In this document: piece by piece, positions 53,346 to 61,662 of the stretch
Layout of the letters: every line of letters begins with the position of its first letter
Numbering within the stretch: position 1 is the first letter of the stretch
From: Imtechella halotolerans
GTDB taxonomy: Bacteria > Bacteroidota > Bacteroidia > Flavobacteriales > Flavobacteriaceae
Direction: 5' to 3'
Length of the DNA: 64,000 nt
NCBI RefSeq assembly: GCF_028743515.2
Contig: NZ_CP117969.2
Span: 1,609,001-1,673,000 of the forward strand
Program-made: the position numbers and the translations under genes
Notes under the pieces: model-generated
What the model was told of the DNA's origin: nothing
The model's database searches: none
Seen by the model: the letters and a program-made list of their open reading frames with translations, nothing else

Positions 53346-54161
53346 ATGACTGAATTACAACAACTCATAGAGAAGGCGTGGGATAACCGCGAGCTATTAA
53401 AAGAAGATAGTACTACTACAGCTATACGCACTGTAATTGACCTGTTAGATGCTGGAGAATTACGTGTTGCTGAACCAACTGAAAATGGATGGCAAGTTAA
53501 TGAGTGGGTAAAAAAAGCCGTTGTACTCTATTTTCCTATTCAAAAAATGGAAACTTTAGAAGCTGGAATTTTTGAATATCATGATAAAATTCCATTGAAA
53601 AGAGGTTACGAAGCCAAAGGAATACGTGTCGTTCCTAATGCTGTTGCACGTCATGGTGCATATATATCATCGGGTGTAATTATGATGCCAAGTTATGTCA
53701 ACATTGGTGCCTACGTAGATAAAGGTACAATGGTGGATACTTGGGCTACTGTAGGAAGCTGTGCTCAAATCGGAAAAGACGTTCATTTAAGTGGTGGTGT
53801 AGGTATTGGTGGTGTACTTGAACCTCTACAAGCCGCTCCAGTTATAATAGAAGACGGTGCTTTCTTAGGCTCTCGCTGTATAGTTGTTGAAGGTGTACGT
53901 GTTGAAAAAGAGGCAGTTCTTGGAGCCAACGTTGTACTTACTGCATCAACCAAAATAATTGATGTAACTGGGGACTCCCCTGTTGAGATGAAAGGAATTG
54001 TGCCAGCGCGTTCTGTGGTTATTCCTGGAAGCTACACTAAAAAATTCGCTGCTGGAGAATTTCAAGTTCCATGTGCTTTAATTATTGGCAAACGAAAAGC
54101 ATCAACTGATTTAAAAACATCACTTAACAATGCATTACGTGAATACGATGTAGCTGTTTAA
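53346..54161 (+). CDS. dapD: 2,3,4,5-tetrahydropyridine-2,6-dicarboxylate N-succinyltransferase
   Basis: 271 residues, full length. An N-terminal helical domain (about 1-95) precedes a left-handed parallel beta-helix of hexapeptide repeats (VARHGAYISSGVIMMPSYVN, then IGAYVDKGTMVDTWATVGSC, and ILEDGAFLGS-type turns read here as IIEDGAFLGS). The C-terminal cap contains KKFAAGEFQVPCALIIGKR. It uses succinyl-CoA in the DAP/lysine pathway that feeds peptidoglycan synthesis. Single gene with strong terminator. Confidence 0.97.
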   Translation: MTELQQLIEKAWDNRELLKEDSTTTAIRTVIDLLDAGELRVAEPTENGWQVNEWVKKAVVLYFPIQKMETLEAGIFEYHDKIPLKRGYEAKGIRVVPNAVARHGAYISSGVIMMPSYVNIGAYVDKGTMVDTWATVGSCAQIGKDVHLSGGVGIGGVLEPLQAAPVIIEDGAFLGSRCIVVEGVRVEKEAVLGANVVLTASTKIIDVTGDSPVEMKGIVPARSVVIPGSYTKKFAAGEFQVPCALIIGKRKASTDLKTSLNNALREYDVAV

Positions 54162-54187
54162 ATCAATATTTTTACTTAAACCTTACT

Positions 54188-54218
54188 AAAGGCCTGGAGA
54201 ATTCCAGGCCTTTGTTTT
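54188..54218 (+). terminator. Intrinsic terminator after dapD
   Basis: AAAGGCCTGGA (54188-54198), GAAT, TCCAGGCCTTT, then GTTTTTG. Confidence 0.9.
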
Positions 54219-54337
54219 TGTAATCCATTAACAAACAATAGGTTATTACGTTAAAACAAGGTTAAAAAAAACTGCTGATGTAACAATTTACAGTTTATAC
54301 AGTCTATAAAGTATCAATCATCAAAAATCGAACTATT

Positions 54338-54688
54338 ATGAAAAATTTATCCGTTTGGCTGTTTGCAATGGCGTTTACCATAGTTAGCAGCGTTAGTGCC
54401 TACAATTCTACATCTGTAGTGGAACTCCCTTCAACAATTGCCCAACTAGTCACCAAAGAAATTGGAAAAACACTTGCTAACCACCCTATTGAATTAGGGA
54501 ATCGAGACGAAATTATTGCTAATGTTACTTTCACGGTAAACAAAGAAAATGAGATTGTTGTTCTTTCTGTAGATTCTAACTGCAAGGACACTTGTCAATA
54601 CATCAAACAACGTCTTAACTACCATAAACTTCCTGTAACAGGTCTTGAAAGAGATCGTAAGTACAAAGTAACAGTTAAGCTACAATAG
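54338..54688 (+). CDS. Small exported protein of unknown function
   Basis: 116 residues with a clear signal peptide (about 1-21, cut after SVSA). The mature part of about 95 residues reads like one alpha/beta domain with two Cys (CKDTC) that may form a disulfide. The strand pattern ANVTFTVNKENEIVVLSVDS, then YKVTVKL at the end, is reminiscent of TonB C-terminal-like or secretin-type small periplasmic folds, but I cannot assign it. It is a single gene, with a terminator shared with the convergent DUF1456 gene. Confidence 0.7.
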   Translation: MKNLSVWLFAMAFTIVSSVSAYNSTSVVELPSTIAQLVTKEIGKTLANHPIELGNRDEIIANVTFTVNKENEIVVLSVDSNCKDTCQYIKQRLNYHKLPVTGLERDRKYKVTVKLQ

Positions 54689-54708
54689 TATAGTGTACCA
54701 CTAAAACT

Positions 54709-54740
54709 AAAAATCCTGATTTAAAAATCAGGATTTTTTT
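54709..54740. terminator. Bidirectional terminator, exported protein and DUF1456 genes
   Basis: AAAAATCCTGATTT, short loop, AAATCAGGATTTTTTT. It overlaps the last codons of the DUF1456 gene. Confidence 0.88.
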
Positions 54741-55060
54741 GTTCGATTACTCACTGGCTTACCAGCATTTTTATTTGATAGAGGCATTGAGGTAGTAGCC
54801 TTCTTCTGTTTTAACAAAACTTCTCCAGGGTTCTTTGGATTTTCTTTGGTACCTCTTAAATACAATACCATTCCATTTAGAAAATTTCTTAAAATCTGAT
54901 CTCCACAATTCTTATAGTTTGGATGATCTTCATTTCGAAAAAAAGCACTTAATTCACTTTTTGAGATTTTAAAATCAACTAACTTCAAAATCTCAACAAT
55001 ATCATCGTCTTTTAAGGCGAGTGCCACGCGCAACTTTTTAAAAATATCGTTATTGGTCAT
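54728..55060 (-). CDS. DUF1456 (YehS-like) protein, short form
   Basis: 110 residues. It has the DUF1456 core once in full: NDIFKKLRVALALKDDDIVEILKL, then SKSELSAFFRNEDHPNYKNCGDQILRNFLNGM. The E. coli homologue YehS is about 156 residues with two such repeats. Here the second copy is partial and the C-terminus becomes a basic Lys/Pro/Asn tail, which may contact nucleic acid. The function of the family is unknown. Single gene with its own -7 element. Confidence 0.88.
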   Translation of the reverse strand: MTNNDIFKKLRVALALKDDDIVEILKLVDFKISKSELSAFFRNEDHPNYKNCGDQILRNFLNGMVLYLRGTKENPKNPGEVLLKQKKATTSMPLSNKNAGKPVSNRTKKS

Positions 55061-55078
55061 ATTTCAATTTCTTAGCAG

Positions 55079-55086
55079 CAAAGATA
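55079..55086 (-). promoter_or_regulatory. -7 element of the DUF1456 gene
   Basis: Minus strand TATCTTTG, exact TAnnTTTG, 18 nt before the ATG. Confidence 0.45.
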
Positions 55087-55105
55087 CTTATAAGTTTTTG
55101 TAAAA

Positions 55106-55903
55106 TTATCGCATTAGCCAAAGAAGCGCTTTAGGTAACTGCTCTCTCCACAATCTCTCATTGTGCTTTCCTCCTTTTATAACTTCCGTATGTAATTGAG
55201 TATTCTTTCGTACTTTTTCCCTTAATAATTTGTCCATGGTATATAAATCCTTAACCATAAAATCAGCTTCGTCATCACCACACATCATATAAATTTTCGC
55301 CTTTTGATTCAATTTAGCGTTATCCATATACGTATAAATAGAGTCTGAAAACCAAAAAGAAGGTGAAAAAACCCCTGCCTTACCAAATGTTTCAGGATGC
55401 TTTGCTAATGCATACAAGGATAGCAATCCTCCTAAAGAACTCCCTAAAATTGTTGTGTGTTCCGCACTCGATTTCGTTCTATATTCCCCATCCACATAAG
55501 GTTTAACCACGGTAACAAGAAAATTAAGGTATGCATCGGCATTACCTCCACCATAATTTTCATTTGGGAATGGGGTCAATTCTTCCATTCGCTTATCATT
55601 ACCGTGTTCAATTCCAACAACAATGGCCTTGATTGCCAATGTATTCATTGTTTCATCGACCCCCCACTCTCCAGAAAAGGAAGTTTTACTATCAAACAAA
55701 TTTTGAGCATCGTGCATATAAATAACTGGAAACTTTCTTCTTGACTTCTCATAGTCAACAGGAAGATACACCCATATTTTTCTAACGGCCCCTAGTTGGT
55801 AGGCATCAAGCTCAACAGAAGTAACCAATGAAGACCTAACTTCTTGACAATTGCCTGTATACCAACAAGAAAACAATAGCAATATGGTGTTAAAATATTT
55901 CAT
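55106..55903 (-). CDS. Alpha/beta-hydrolase esterase (Fes/EstD-like, exported)
   Basis: 265 residues with an N-terminal signal peptide (about 1-19, ending GNCQ). The esterase D/IroE-type pattern is present: VYLPVDYEKSRRKFPVIYMHDAQNLFD, then the nucleophile elbow GSSLGG near 152-157, an acidic residue in MMCGDDEADF near 208 and the His in KGGKHNERLW near 247. It probably hydrolyses an ester in the periplasm, possibly a siderophore or acetylated sugar. It is divergent from the TerB-like gene across a 60-nt region with a symmetric dyad. Confidence 0.87.
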   Translation of the reverse strand: MKYFNTILLLFSCWYTGNCQEVRSSLVTSVELDAYQLGAVRKIWVYLPVDYEKSRRKFPVIYMHDAQNLFDSKTSFSGEWGVDETMNTLAIKAIVVGIEHGNDKRMEELTPFPNENYGGGNADAYLNFLVTVVKPYVDGEYRTKSSAEHTTILGSSLGGLLSLYALAKHPETFGKAGVFSPSFWFSDSIYTYMDNAKLNQKAKIYMMCGDDEADFMVKDLYTMDKLLREKVRKNTQLHTEVIKGGKHNERLWREQLPKALLWLMR

Positions 55904-55930
55904 CTCATCGATTTATCCTTTAAAATTACA

Positions 55931-55950
55931 TTGAATTTATGTAAATTCAA
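55931..55950. promoter_or_regulatory. Candidate operator between esterase and TerB-like genes
   Basis: Dyad with 9-bp arms TTGAATTTA / TAAATTCAA and a 2-nt centre, 14 nt before the TerB-like ATG and 28 nt before the esterase ATG. Confidence 0.45.
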
Positions 55951-55963
55951 CAAAAAATAAGCT

Positions 55964-56365
55964 ATGAGCACCCAACACAAAAATCTTAGCATTCTAGCAC
56001 AATTGATTTCACTTATTAAAGCTGATAATGATATCAAACAACGTGAATATGATTTTGTTTCTTCCATAGCCAAAAGAATGGGGGTTCCACAAAATAAACT
56101 TGATGCACTTTTTAGCGAAGCTGTACCATACAAACCCTTGGAATCTGAAGCGGAACGTATATTACAATTTCAACGTCTAGTACTAGCAATGAATGTAGAT
56201 GAAGATCAACACCCAGAGGAAGAAAAATTCATTAAAGAAATTGGACTAAAAATGGGACTAAGTCCGTTTGCAATCAACATAGTATTAAAGGTAATGCATG
56301 AATATGAAGACAAAATAGTTCCTCCACAGGTACTAATTGACATCTTCAAAGTACATTATAACTAA
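55964..56365 (+). CDS. TerB-like (DjlA N-terminal-like) helical protein
   Basis: 133 residues, all-helical, acidic, no signal peptide. The pattern LISLIKADNDIKQREYDFVSSIAKRMGV, then LVLAMNVDEDQHPEEEKFIKEIGLKMGL, shows the paired EF-hand-like acidic loops (KADNDI and NVDEDQHPEE) of TerB/TerB-N folds. TerB domains bind divalent metal and are linked to tellurite and envelope stress systems, but no other ter genes are nearby. Single gene with strong terminator. Confidence 0.75.
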   Translation: MSTQHKNLSILAQLISLIKADNDIKQREYDFVSSIAKRMGVPQNKLDALFSEAVPYKPLESEAERILQFQRLVLAMNVDEDQHPEEEKFIKEIGLKMGLSPFAINIVLKVMHEYEDKIVPPQVLIDIFKVHYN

Positions 56366-56391
56366 ACTTCTAGAATAGAGTTCAAATCATT

Positions 56392-56419
56392 AAAAGACCG
56401 ACATTTTGTCGGTCTTTTT
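56392..56419 (+). terminator. Intrinsic terminator after the TerB-like gene
   Basis: AAAAGACCGAC, ATTTT, GTCGGTCTTTTT. Confidence 0.92.
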
Positions 56420-56475
56420 GATTATATTCAAGACAAAAAGGCATTAAAATAGTATTGGAATAGCATTTGTTTATC

Positions 56476-56506
56476 ATGTTACACATTCAAAACAATTGTG
56501 TAACAT
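56476..56506. promoter_or_regulatory. Inverted repeat upstream of hsp20
   Basis: ATGTTACACA (56476-56485), 11 nt, TGTGTAACAT (56497-56506), ending 14 nt before the hsp20 ATG. Not a CIRCE element. Candidate operator. Confidence 0.5.
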
Positions 56507-56520
56507 AAAATATATCAGCT

Positions 56521-56964
56521 ATGAATTTAGTAAAACAAAAAAACAACACCTGGTTTCCATCCATTTTTGATGATTTTCTACATCCGAATTTCTTTGGAGA
56601 GGTAGTAAACAGAAACGATTGGAATATTTCTGTACCTGCAGTAAATATAAAAGAACATGATTCATACTTCTTGGTGGAAATGGCTGTACCAGGAATGAAA
56701 AAGGAAGATTTCAATATTTCCCTAGACAATCAAGTATTGAGTATATCTTCAGAAAAAAAGACTAGTGCAGAAGAAAAAGACAAGGAGGGCCGCTATACCC
56801 GAAAAGAATTTAGTTACAATTCCTTCAAACGAGCATTTTCTCTCCCTGAGTCCGTGGCTACTGAAAAAATTGACGCAACCTATAAAGATGGTGTTTTACT
56901 ATTAACACTTCCTAAAAAAGAAGAAGTGTTACATCAATCCAAGCGTTTAATAGACATTAGATAA
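56521..56964 (+). CDS. Hsp20/alpha-crystallin small heat-shock protein
   Basis: 147 residues, normal length. The alpha-crystallin domain spans about 37-137: VPAVNIKEHDSYFLVEMAVPGM, then KKEDFNISLDNQVLSI, KEFSYNSFKRAFSLP and the A-x-x-x-G-V-L-L-L-TLPK block near 120. The N-terminal arm carries Phe residues that mediate oligomerisation. It is an ATP-independent holdase for unfolding proteins. The inverted repeat directly upstream is a likely stress control site. It ends convergent with uvrB. Confidence 0.95.
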   Translation: MNLVKQKNNTWFPSIFDDFLHPNFFGEVVNRNDWNISVPAVNIKEHDSYFLVEMAVPGMKKEDFNISLDNQVLSISSEKKTSAEEKDKEGRYTRKEFSYNSFKRAFSLPESVATEKIDATYKDGVLLLTLPKKEEVLHQSKRLIDIR

Positions 56965-57006
56965 GAAATATTTAGATTGGTTGATTAGAATTGGTTAGTT
57001 AGTGTA

Positions 57007-57040
57007 AGGCCGGATAAGTAGTTATTATCCGGCTTTATTT
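57007..57040. terminator. Terminator between hsp20 and uvrB
   Basis: GCCGGATAA (57009-57017), 7-nt loop, TTATCCGGC (57025-57033), T-rich tract on the plus side. Confidence 0.85.
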
Positions 57041-59026
57041 TTACATTTTTTCCTTCAATGCCTTTATTTCATCCCTTAATTTTGCCGCCTGTAAAAAGTC
57101 AAGTTCTTTTGCTGCTTTCTCCATTTCTTTTCGCTTTTCTCTTACTTTTTTCTCAATATCCTCTTTTGAAAGATATAACACCTCAGGCTCTAAAGCGTGA
57201 GCTTCATTTGAGGTTTTCATTTCAGCACTTGAGCTCTTGCCCAAGACAGTATCAATTTTCTTATTCAATGCTTTAGGAACAATATTATGTTCCGTATTAT
57301 ATCTCATTTGTTTTTCACGCCTATAATTGGTTTCATCAATAGTGATTTTCATACTGCGTGTAATAGTATCTGCATACATGATTGCTTTCCCATTTAGATT
57401 TCTTGCAGCACGACCCACCGTTTGTGTTAATGATCTGGCGGATCTTAAAAAACCTTCTTTATCAGCATCTAGAATTGCCACCAATGATACTTCTGGTAAG
57501 TCCAATCCTTCACGAAGCAAATTAACGCCTATAAGCACATCAAAAAGACCTTTCCGCAAATCTTGCATAATCTCAACCCTCTCAAGCGTATCAACATCAC
57601 TATGAATATACCTACAACGTACAGCAATTCTAGTTAAGTATTTACTCAATTCTTCTGCCATTCGTTTGGTAAGTGTAGTTACAAGCACGCGCTGGTCAAG
57701 CTCTACTCTAAGTTGAATTTCTTCTACTAAATCATCTATTTGATTTTGACTGGGACGTATTTCAATTATGGGATCTAACAAACCCGTGGGACGGATAACC
57801 TGCTCCACATACACTCCACCACACTTTTGCAATTCATAGTCAGCTGGTGTTGCGGAAACATAAATAACCTGATTTTGCAGCTGTTCAAATTCCTCAAATT
57901 TCAGTGGTCGATTATCCATGGCAGCTGGTAATCGAAACCCATATTCAACTAGGTTTTCCTTCCTACTGCGATCCCCTCCATACATGGCATGAACCTGCGG
58001 CACTGTCACGTGACTCTCATCAATAACCATAAGGTAATCATCAGGAAAATAATCCAATAAACAGAAAGGTCTGGTACCTGCCTCTCTTCCATCTAAATAA
58101 CGAGAATAATTTTCAATTCCTGAACAATATCCTAATTCGCGAATCATTTCCAAATCGAAATTGGTACGCTCTTCCAATCGCTTAGCTTCCAAATGCTTCC
58201 CAATTTCCTTAAAAAAATCAACTTGCTTCACTAAATCCTGCTGAATCTGCCAAATAGCATTCTGCAACACCTCCGGAGAGGTTACAAACATATTGGCCGG
58301 ATAAATAGTTAATTTATCGTATTTCTCAATGATTGAATTATTTATAGGATCAAACGCTTCAATTTCTTCAATTTCATCTCCAAAAAAATGAATTCTGAAG
58401 GCATGATCAGCATACCCTGGAAAAACATCAATCACATCTCCTTTTACCCTAAAATTTCCTCTAGTAAATTCAGCCGTGGTTCTAGCATACAGACTTTGCA
58501 CTAATTGTTTCATGAATTTAGTACGCGAAATAATCTGGTCACGTTCAATGGCAATCACATTTTTTTGAAACTCTATAGGGTTCCCAATACCATATAAACA
58601 AGATACAGATGCCACCACTAGAACATCTCTTCGTCCAGAAAGCAAAGAAGATGTAGTACTTAGACGTAATTTTTCAATCTCTTCATTAATAGACAGATCC
58701 TTCTCAATATACGTTCCTGTCACAGGGATATAAGCTTCCGGTTGATAATAATCATAGTAAGAAACAAAATACTCCACGGCATTATTAGGAAAAAACGCCT
58801 TGAACTCAGCATATAGTTGAGCAGCTAAAGTCTTGTTATGTGCTAACACCAATGTTGGTCGTTGAACCTCGGCAACAACGTTGGCGACTGTAAATGTTTT
58901 TCCTGAACCAGTCACCCCTAATAATGTTTGATCTGATTCTCCACTACGTATACCCTTGACGAGTTGACGAATAGCTTCCGGCTGATCACCGGTAGGCTTA
59001 AATTCTGATTCTAATGTAAAACGCAT
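57041..59026 (-). CDS. uvrB: Excinuclease ABC subunit B
   Basis: 661 residues. Walker A GVTGSGKT spans 37-44, the beta-hairpin region YYDYYQPEAY lies near 93, DESH (motif II) near 338, and the C-terminal helicase motifs include GVNLLREGLDLPEVSLV and QTVGRAARN. The C-terminal UVR domain (about 620-655) binds UvrC. UvrB is the damage-verification helicase of nucleotide excision repair. An exact -7 element ends 4 nt before the ATG, so the mRNA may be leaderless. Single gene. Confidence 0.98.
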   Translation of the reverse strand: MRFTLESEFKPTGDQPEAIRQLVKGIRSGESDQTLLGVTGSGKTFTVANVVAEVQRPTLVLAHNKTLAAQLYAEFKAFFPNNAVEYFVSYYDYYQPEAYIPVTGTYIEKDLSINEEIEKLRLSTTSSLLSGRRDVLVVASVSCLYGIGNPIEFQKNVIAIERDQIISRTKFMKQLVQSLYARTTAEFTRGNFRVKGDVIDVFPGYADHAFRIHFFGDEIEEIEAFDPINNSIIEKYDKLTIYPANMFVTSPEVLQNAIWQIQQDLVKQVDFFKEIGKHLEAKRLEERTNFDLEMIRELGYCSGIENYSRYLDGREAGTRPFCLLDYFPDDYLMVIDESHVTVPQVHAMYGGDRSRKENLVEYGFRLPAAMDNRPLKFEEFEQLQNQVIYVSATPADYELQKCGGVYVEQVIRPTGLLDPIIEIRPSQNQIDDLVEEIQLRVELDQRVLVTTLTKRMAEELSKYLTRIAVRCRYIHSDVDTLERVEIMQDLRKGLFDVLIGVNLLREGLDLPEVSLVAILDADKEGFLRSARSLTQTVGRAARNLNGKAIMYADTITRSMKITIDETNYRREKQMRYNTEHNIVPKALNKKIDTVLGKSSSAEMKTSNEAHALEPEVLYLSKEDIEKKVREKRKEMEKAAKELDFLQAAKLRDEIKALKEKM

Positions 59027-59030
59027 GTTG

Positions 59031-59038
59031 CAAAGGTA
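59031..59038 (-). promoter_or_regulatory. -7 element of uvrB, very close to the start codon
   Basis: Minus strand TACCTTTG, exact TAnnTTTG, with only 4 nt between it and the ATG at 59026. It implies an almost leaderless transcript. Confidence 0.5.
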
Positions 59039-59522
59039 ATAAAAGCAACCTCCAAAGAGGCATAATTTATTAAAGTACAGAAAACTTCCTCAGAGGAGAT
59101 GTAGAAGTACTGTATGCGTTCCTCGTTTGCTATTTACCTACTAAATAGACCTCTGAAAGTTGTATGTTTATATAACAATTGAGCATTATGACACACATTT
59201 TCATCCGCACAACACACCCTCATTCTTTAGGATTATTTAACAAATCAAAAAAATCCTTATGATTCATCCTATCAAAATCATATTAATTCTTTTCTCTTAA
59301 ATCCTGTTTTTAGAGCTATCAAAATAAATACGGACGTTTTCAAGACTATTAAACAGTACATTTTGAAAATCGAAAAAGATATCAATCTTATCGAAATATC
59401 AAAAATATATAAGTATTAGATAACGCTAATTCTTTTACATTTTATTTCATTTAGGATATAATTAATTTAAAACTTTTGTTGTTAATTAAATCATATAACA
59501 AGGAACTTAATAAAAAAATAAT
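59039..59522. other. AT-rich intergenic region, uvrB side
   Basis: No complete gene seen. A plus-strand open frame without a start codon (59231-59416, stop at 59417) reads like the tail of a Lys/Ile-rich protein and may be a gene remnant or chance. No convincing terminator for the gene at 59523 was found. Confidence 0.4.
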
Positions 59523-60041
59523 CTAAATTGATTCTAATAGTTTCCTTTTCAACAACTCCTTGTTTTTACTAGAATTGAAATCAAACATTAAAGAAATTTT
59601 ACCATTATTGAACTCAAAGACCATTGGATTTGACCCCTTGAATACTTGTTTTTTATACCCCCTAAATCCAACATCGTAAATAACATTAAATTTATTCTCT
59701 ATTCCTTCAAGAAAGAAATCCGCTTCTTTTAGAGTATTACTAGCAATAATTAAATTAATATTTCTTGAACCCGGAATATCATCCATTAATATTCTTTTAG
59801 TACCTTCTAAACATGAATCCAATGGTAGATACACAAAAACAGCATTCTTATTTGTTAAACTAAAGGACAAATCTTCCTTAAAAAGGATTTCAACATCATT
59901 TTGAAATTCATTAAATTTAGAATTTGAATTATTACAGCTAATAACTAAGCCAATAATTGCAATAGAAAATGCCAAAGCTAAAAAATTAAAAAAATCAATT
60001 CTTTTCAAGATTAAATAATACATACTTAAAATAATTTTCAT
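59523..60041 (-). CDS. Putative lipoprotein of unknown function
   Basis: 172 residues. The first about 36 residues form a basic-hydrophobic signal with lipobox LVISC, Cys36. The mature part is about 136 residues with no family I recognise. It has predicted mixed alpha/beta character (FVYLPLDSCLEGTKRILMDD, NLIIASNTLKEADFF). Its start lies inside the end of the DUF4221 gene: 47 nt overlap from the 60041 ATG, 29 nt from the 60023 ATG. So it is probably translated by coupling. Very AT-rich codon use compared with the genes before uvrB. Confidence 0.7.
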   Translation of the reverse strand: MKIILSMYYLILKRIDFFNFLALAFSIAIIGLVISCNNSNSKFNEFQNDVEILFKEDLSFSLTNKNAVFVYLPLDSCLEGTKRILMDDIPGSRNINLIIASNTLKEADFFLEGIENKFNVIYDVGFRGYKKQVFKGSNPMVFEFNNGKISLMFDFNSSKNKELLKRKLLESI

Positions 60042-61161
60042 TAAATAATGGATTTTCTATATTGTTAAAAAATATATATAGGCCCTTTCTAGAAACAAAA
60101 GAACCCCCAGGAAGAAAATTTCCTCCTTCAAACTTCTGCTCAGATAACTTTTTAAACTCCTCATCAAAAACAATAATGCTAAAAGGTTTCTGAGAAAAAG
60201 AACGTAGTTCACCAGTAGAATCGTCTACAAATGGGATTCCATGATACACCACCATATAATATACATTTCGAAATGGATCATATTTCAAATTAGCGTTATA
60301 AGGAAATTCAACATCGAAACGTCGAATATCATTCTTATACTCTCCTTGCATAGGGTAATACTCTTTGACAAAATCACTAACAAACGTCGTCTTTTCCTCT
60401 ACAATCCCGGTTTCTTGATTTTCAAATAAAATTCTATTTTCAAAAGGAAAACAGTAATACAAAACATTATCTTTCCCAACAACACTAATAGGGGTATGTC
60501 TTATATAATGATGATTATTCATATTAGCATATGAATAGTCAATTAAACCTTTACTTACTTTTTTAGCATTAATATCAAATTTGACAACTACCGGATCATT
60601 GCTATTCCGACTAATTTCATGACCATTAAGATAGGTAGGAAGTACCGAGAATTTTAATACTCCTTCTGCATAGTGACTAGCATATGCGATCCACATCATA
60701 GGCTCTCCAAAATCAAAATCTGCAAAATCTATTAAATCAAAAGATTCAATAACATCTGCATTCGAATTAGTCAAAAAAAGCTTTCTTGAAGGGGAATTAA
60801 AAATAAAAATACTATCCATATTAACATAATGAAAAGAACCAGCATCATCACCAACACCGTTAAGACCAGTCTGGCTATAAATAACTTTCTTAGAGATCCT
60901 TTCGGAATCCACGTTTACAAAAGTTAAACCATTTTGATTGGTATTAGACACTACTATATATGTAGAATCATCTTGAATAAAATATTGAATTCGAGTATAA
61001 CGATAGGTTAATGAATCATCTATTGAAATACGTAATGTATCCTTAGGAATCAACTTATAATCATAACTAGAAGATAGTTTTAATTCATTTTGGCAAGAAA
61101 CACTAAAAACTAAAAATACTAAACACCACCCATTCTGAAGAAATCTACGCATACTATACAT
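59995..61161 (-). CDS. DUF4221-like beta-propeller lipoprotein
   Basis: 388 residues. A lipoprotein signal with lipobox SVSC gives Cys23. The body is beta-rich with repeated strand-turn units, including the family-like segments YSQTGLNGVGDDAGSFHYVNMDSIFIFNS (in part), IRHTPISVVGKDNVLYYCFPFENRI and FDEEFKKLSEQKFEG. This resembles DUF4221 and other six-bladed propeller lipoproteins of Bacteroidetes, whose role is unknown. It is the first gene of a two-lipoprotein unit in an AT-rich region. Confidence 0.75.
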   Translation of the reverse strand: MYSMRRFLQNGWCLVFLVFSVSCQNELKLSSSYDYKLIPKDTLRISIDDSLTYRYTRIQYFIQDDSTYIVVSNTNQNGLTFVNVDSERISKKVIYSQTGLNGVGDDAGSFHYVNMDSIFIFNSPSRKLFLTNSNADVIESFDLIDFADFDFGEPMMWIAYASHYAEGVLKFSVLPTYLNGHEISRNSNDPVVVKFDINAKKVSKGLIDYSYANMNNHHYIRHTPISVVGKDNVLYYCFPFENRILFENQETGIVEEKTTFVSDFVKEYYPMQGEYKNDIRRFDVEFPYNANLKYDPFRNVYYMVVYHGIPFVDDSTGELRSFSQKPFSIIVFDEEFKKLSEQKFEGGNFLPGGSFVSRKGLYIFFNNIENPLFNENYFKYVLFNLEKN

Positions 61162-61662
61162 CCAAAAAAAATTACTACAATCGATATATTAAACCCTCCA
61201 TATTTACAAGCTCCAATAATCAACACAATTGGTTATAACAATGAAATTATTTAAACCAATAACTAAAGTCAATAATTTTGTTAATCATGATAGCTAAATA
61301 TACAAATAAACCAATTAAAAAAACACAATCTTCAAATAAAATAGTACATATGTATTACAATTAATAACATACATATAGTAAGCATATTCTTATACATTTG
61401 AAAGAACAGAAATATAGTACAAAAATCTCCCTTTACTGATAACTACAAAATCGATTACGCTTAGGATTAATTAATTCATTAGGGTTAGACTAAACGAAAT
61501 GTGTTTAGTTTCTCTTAGATCAGTGACTATCGCAAGTCTTTTATTCTCATTATGTGGAATTGTAATTTACCGTTAAGAAGCACTAAAATAGTACCCAATA
61601 CCATAATTCAATGATTAAATTAAGAGGATTTACTTTATATGTACAAGGAATAAACAACTAAA
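61162..61662. other. AT-rich intergenic region before the T9SS protein gene
   Basis: No gene of convincing length on either strand. It contains a hairpin GACTAAACGAAATGTGTTTAGTTT around 61488-61511 (given in part: arms ACTAAAC and GTTTAGT) and a minus-strand TATATTTA preceded by TTG that could be the DUF4221 gene promoter. Confidence 0.4.

Noticed and set aside
55964-56365. Tellurite-resistance operon
   Set aside because: Only one TerB-like gene is present, with no terC, terD or terZ family genes around it.
59231-59419. Open frame of 62 codons without a start codon, ending at 59419
   Set aside because: It lacks ATG, GTG or TTG at its beginning and has no recognisable family. It may be a gene remnant, but in DNA this AT-rich chance is not excluded.
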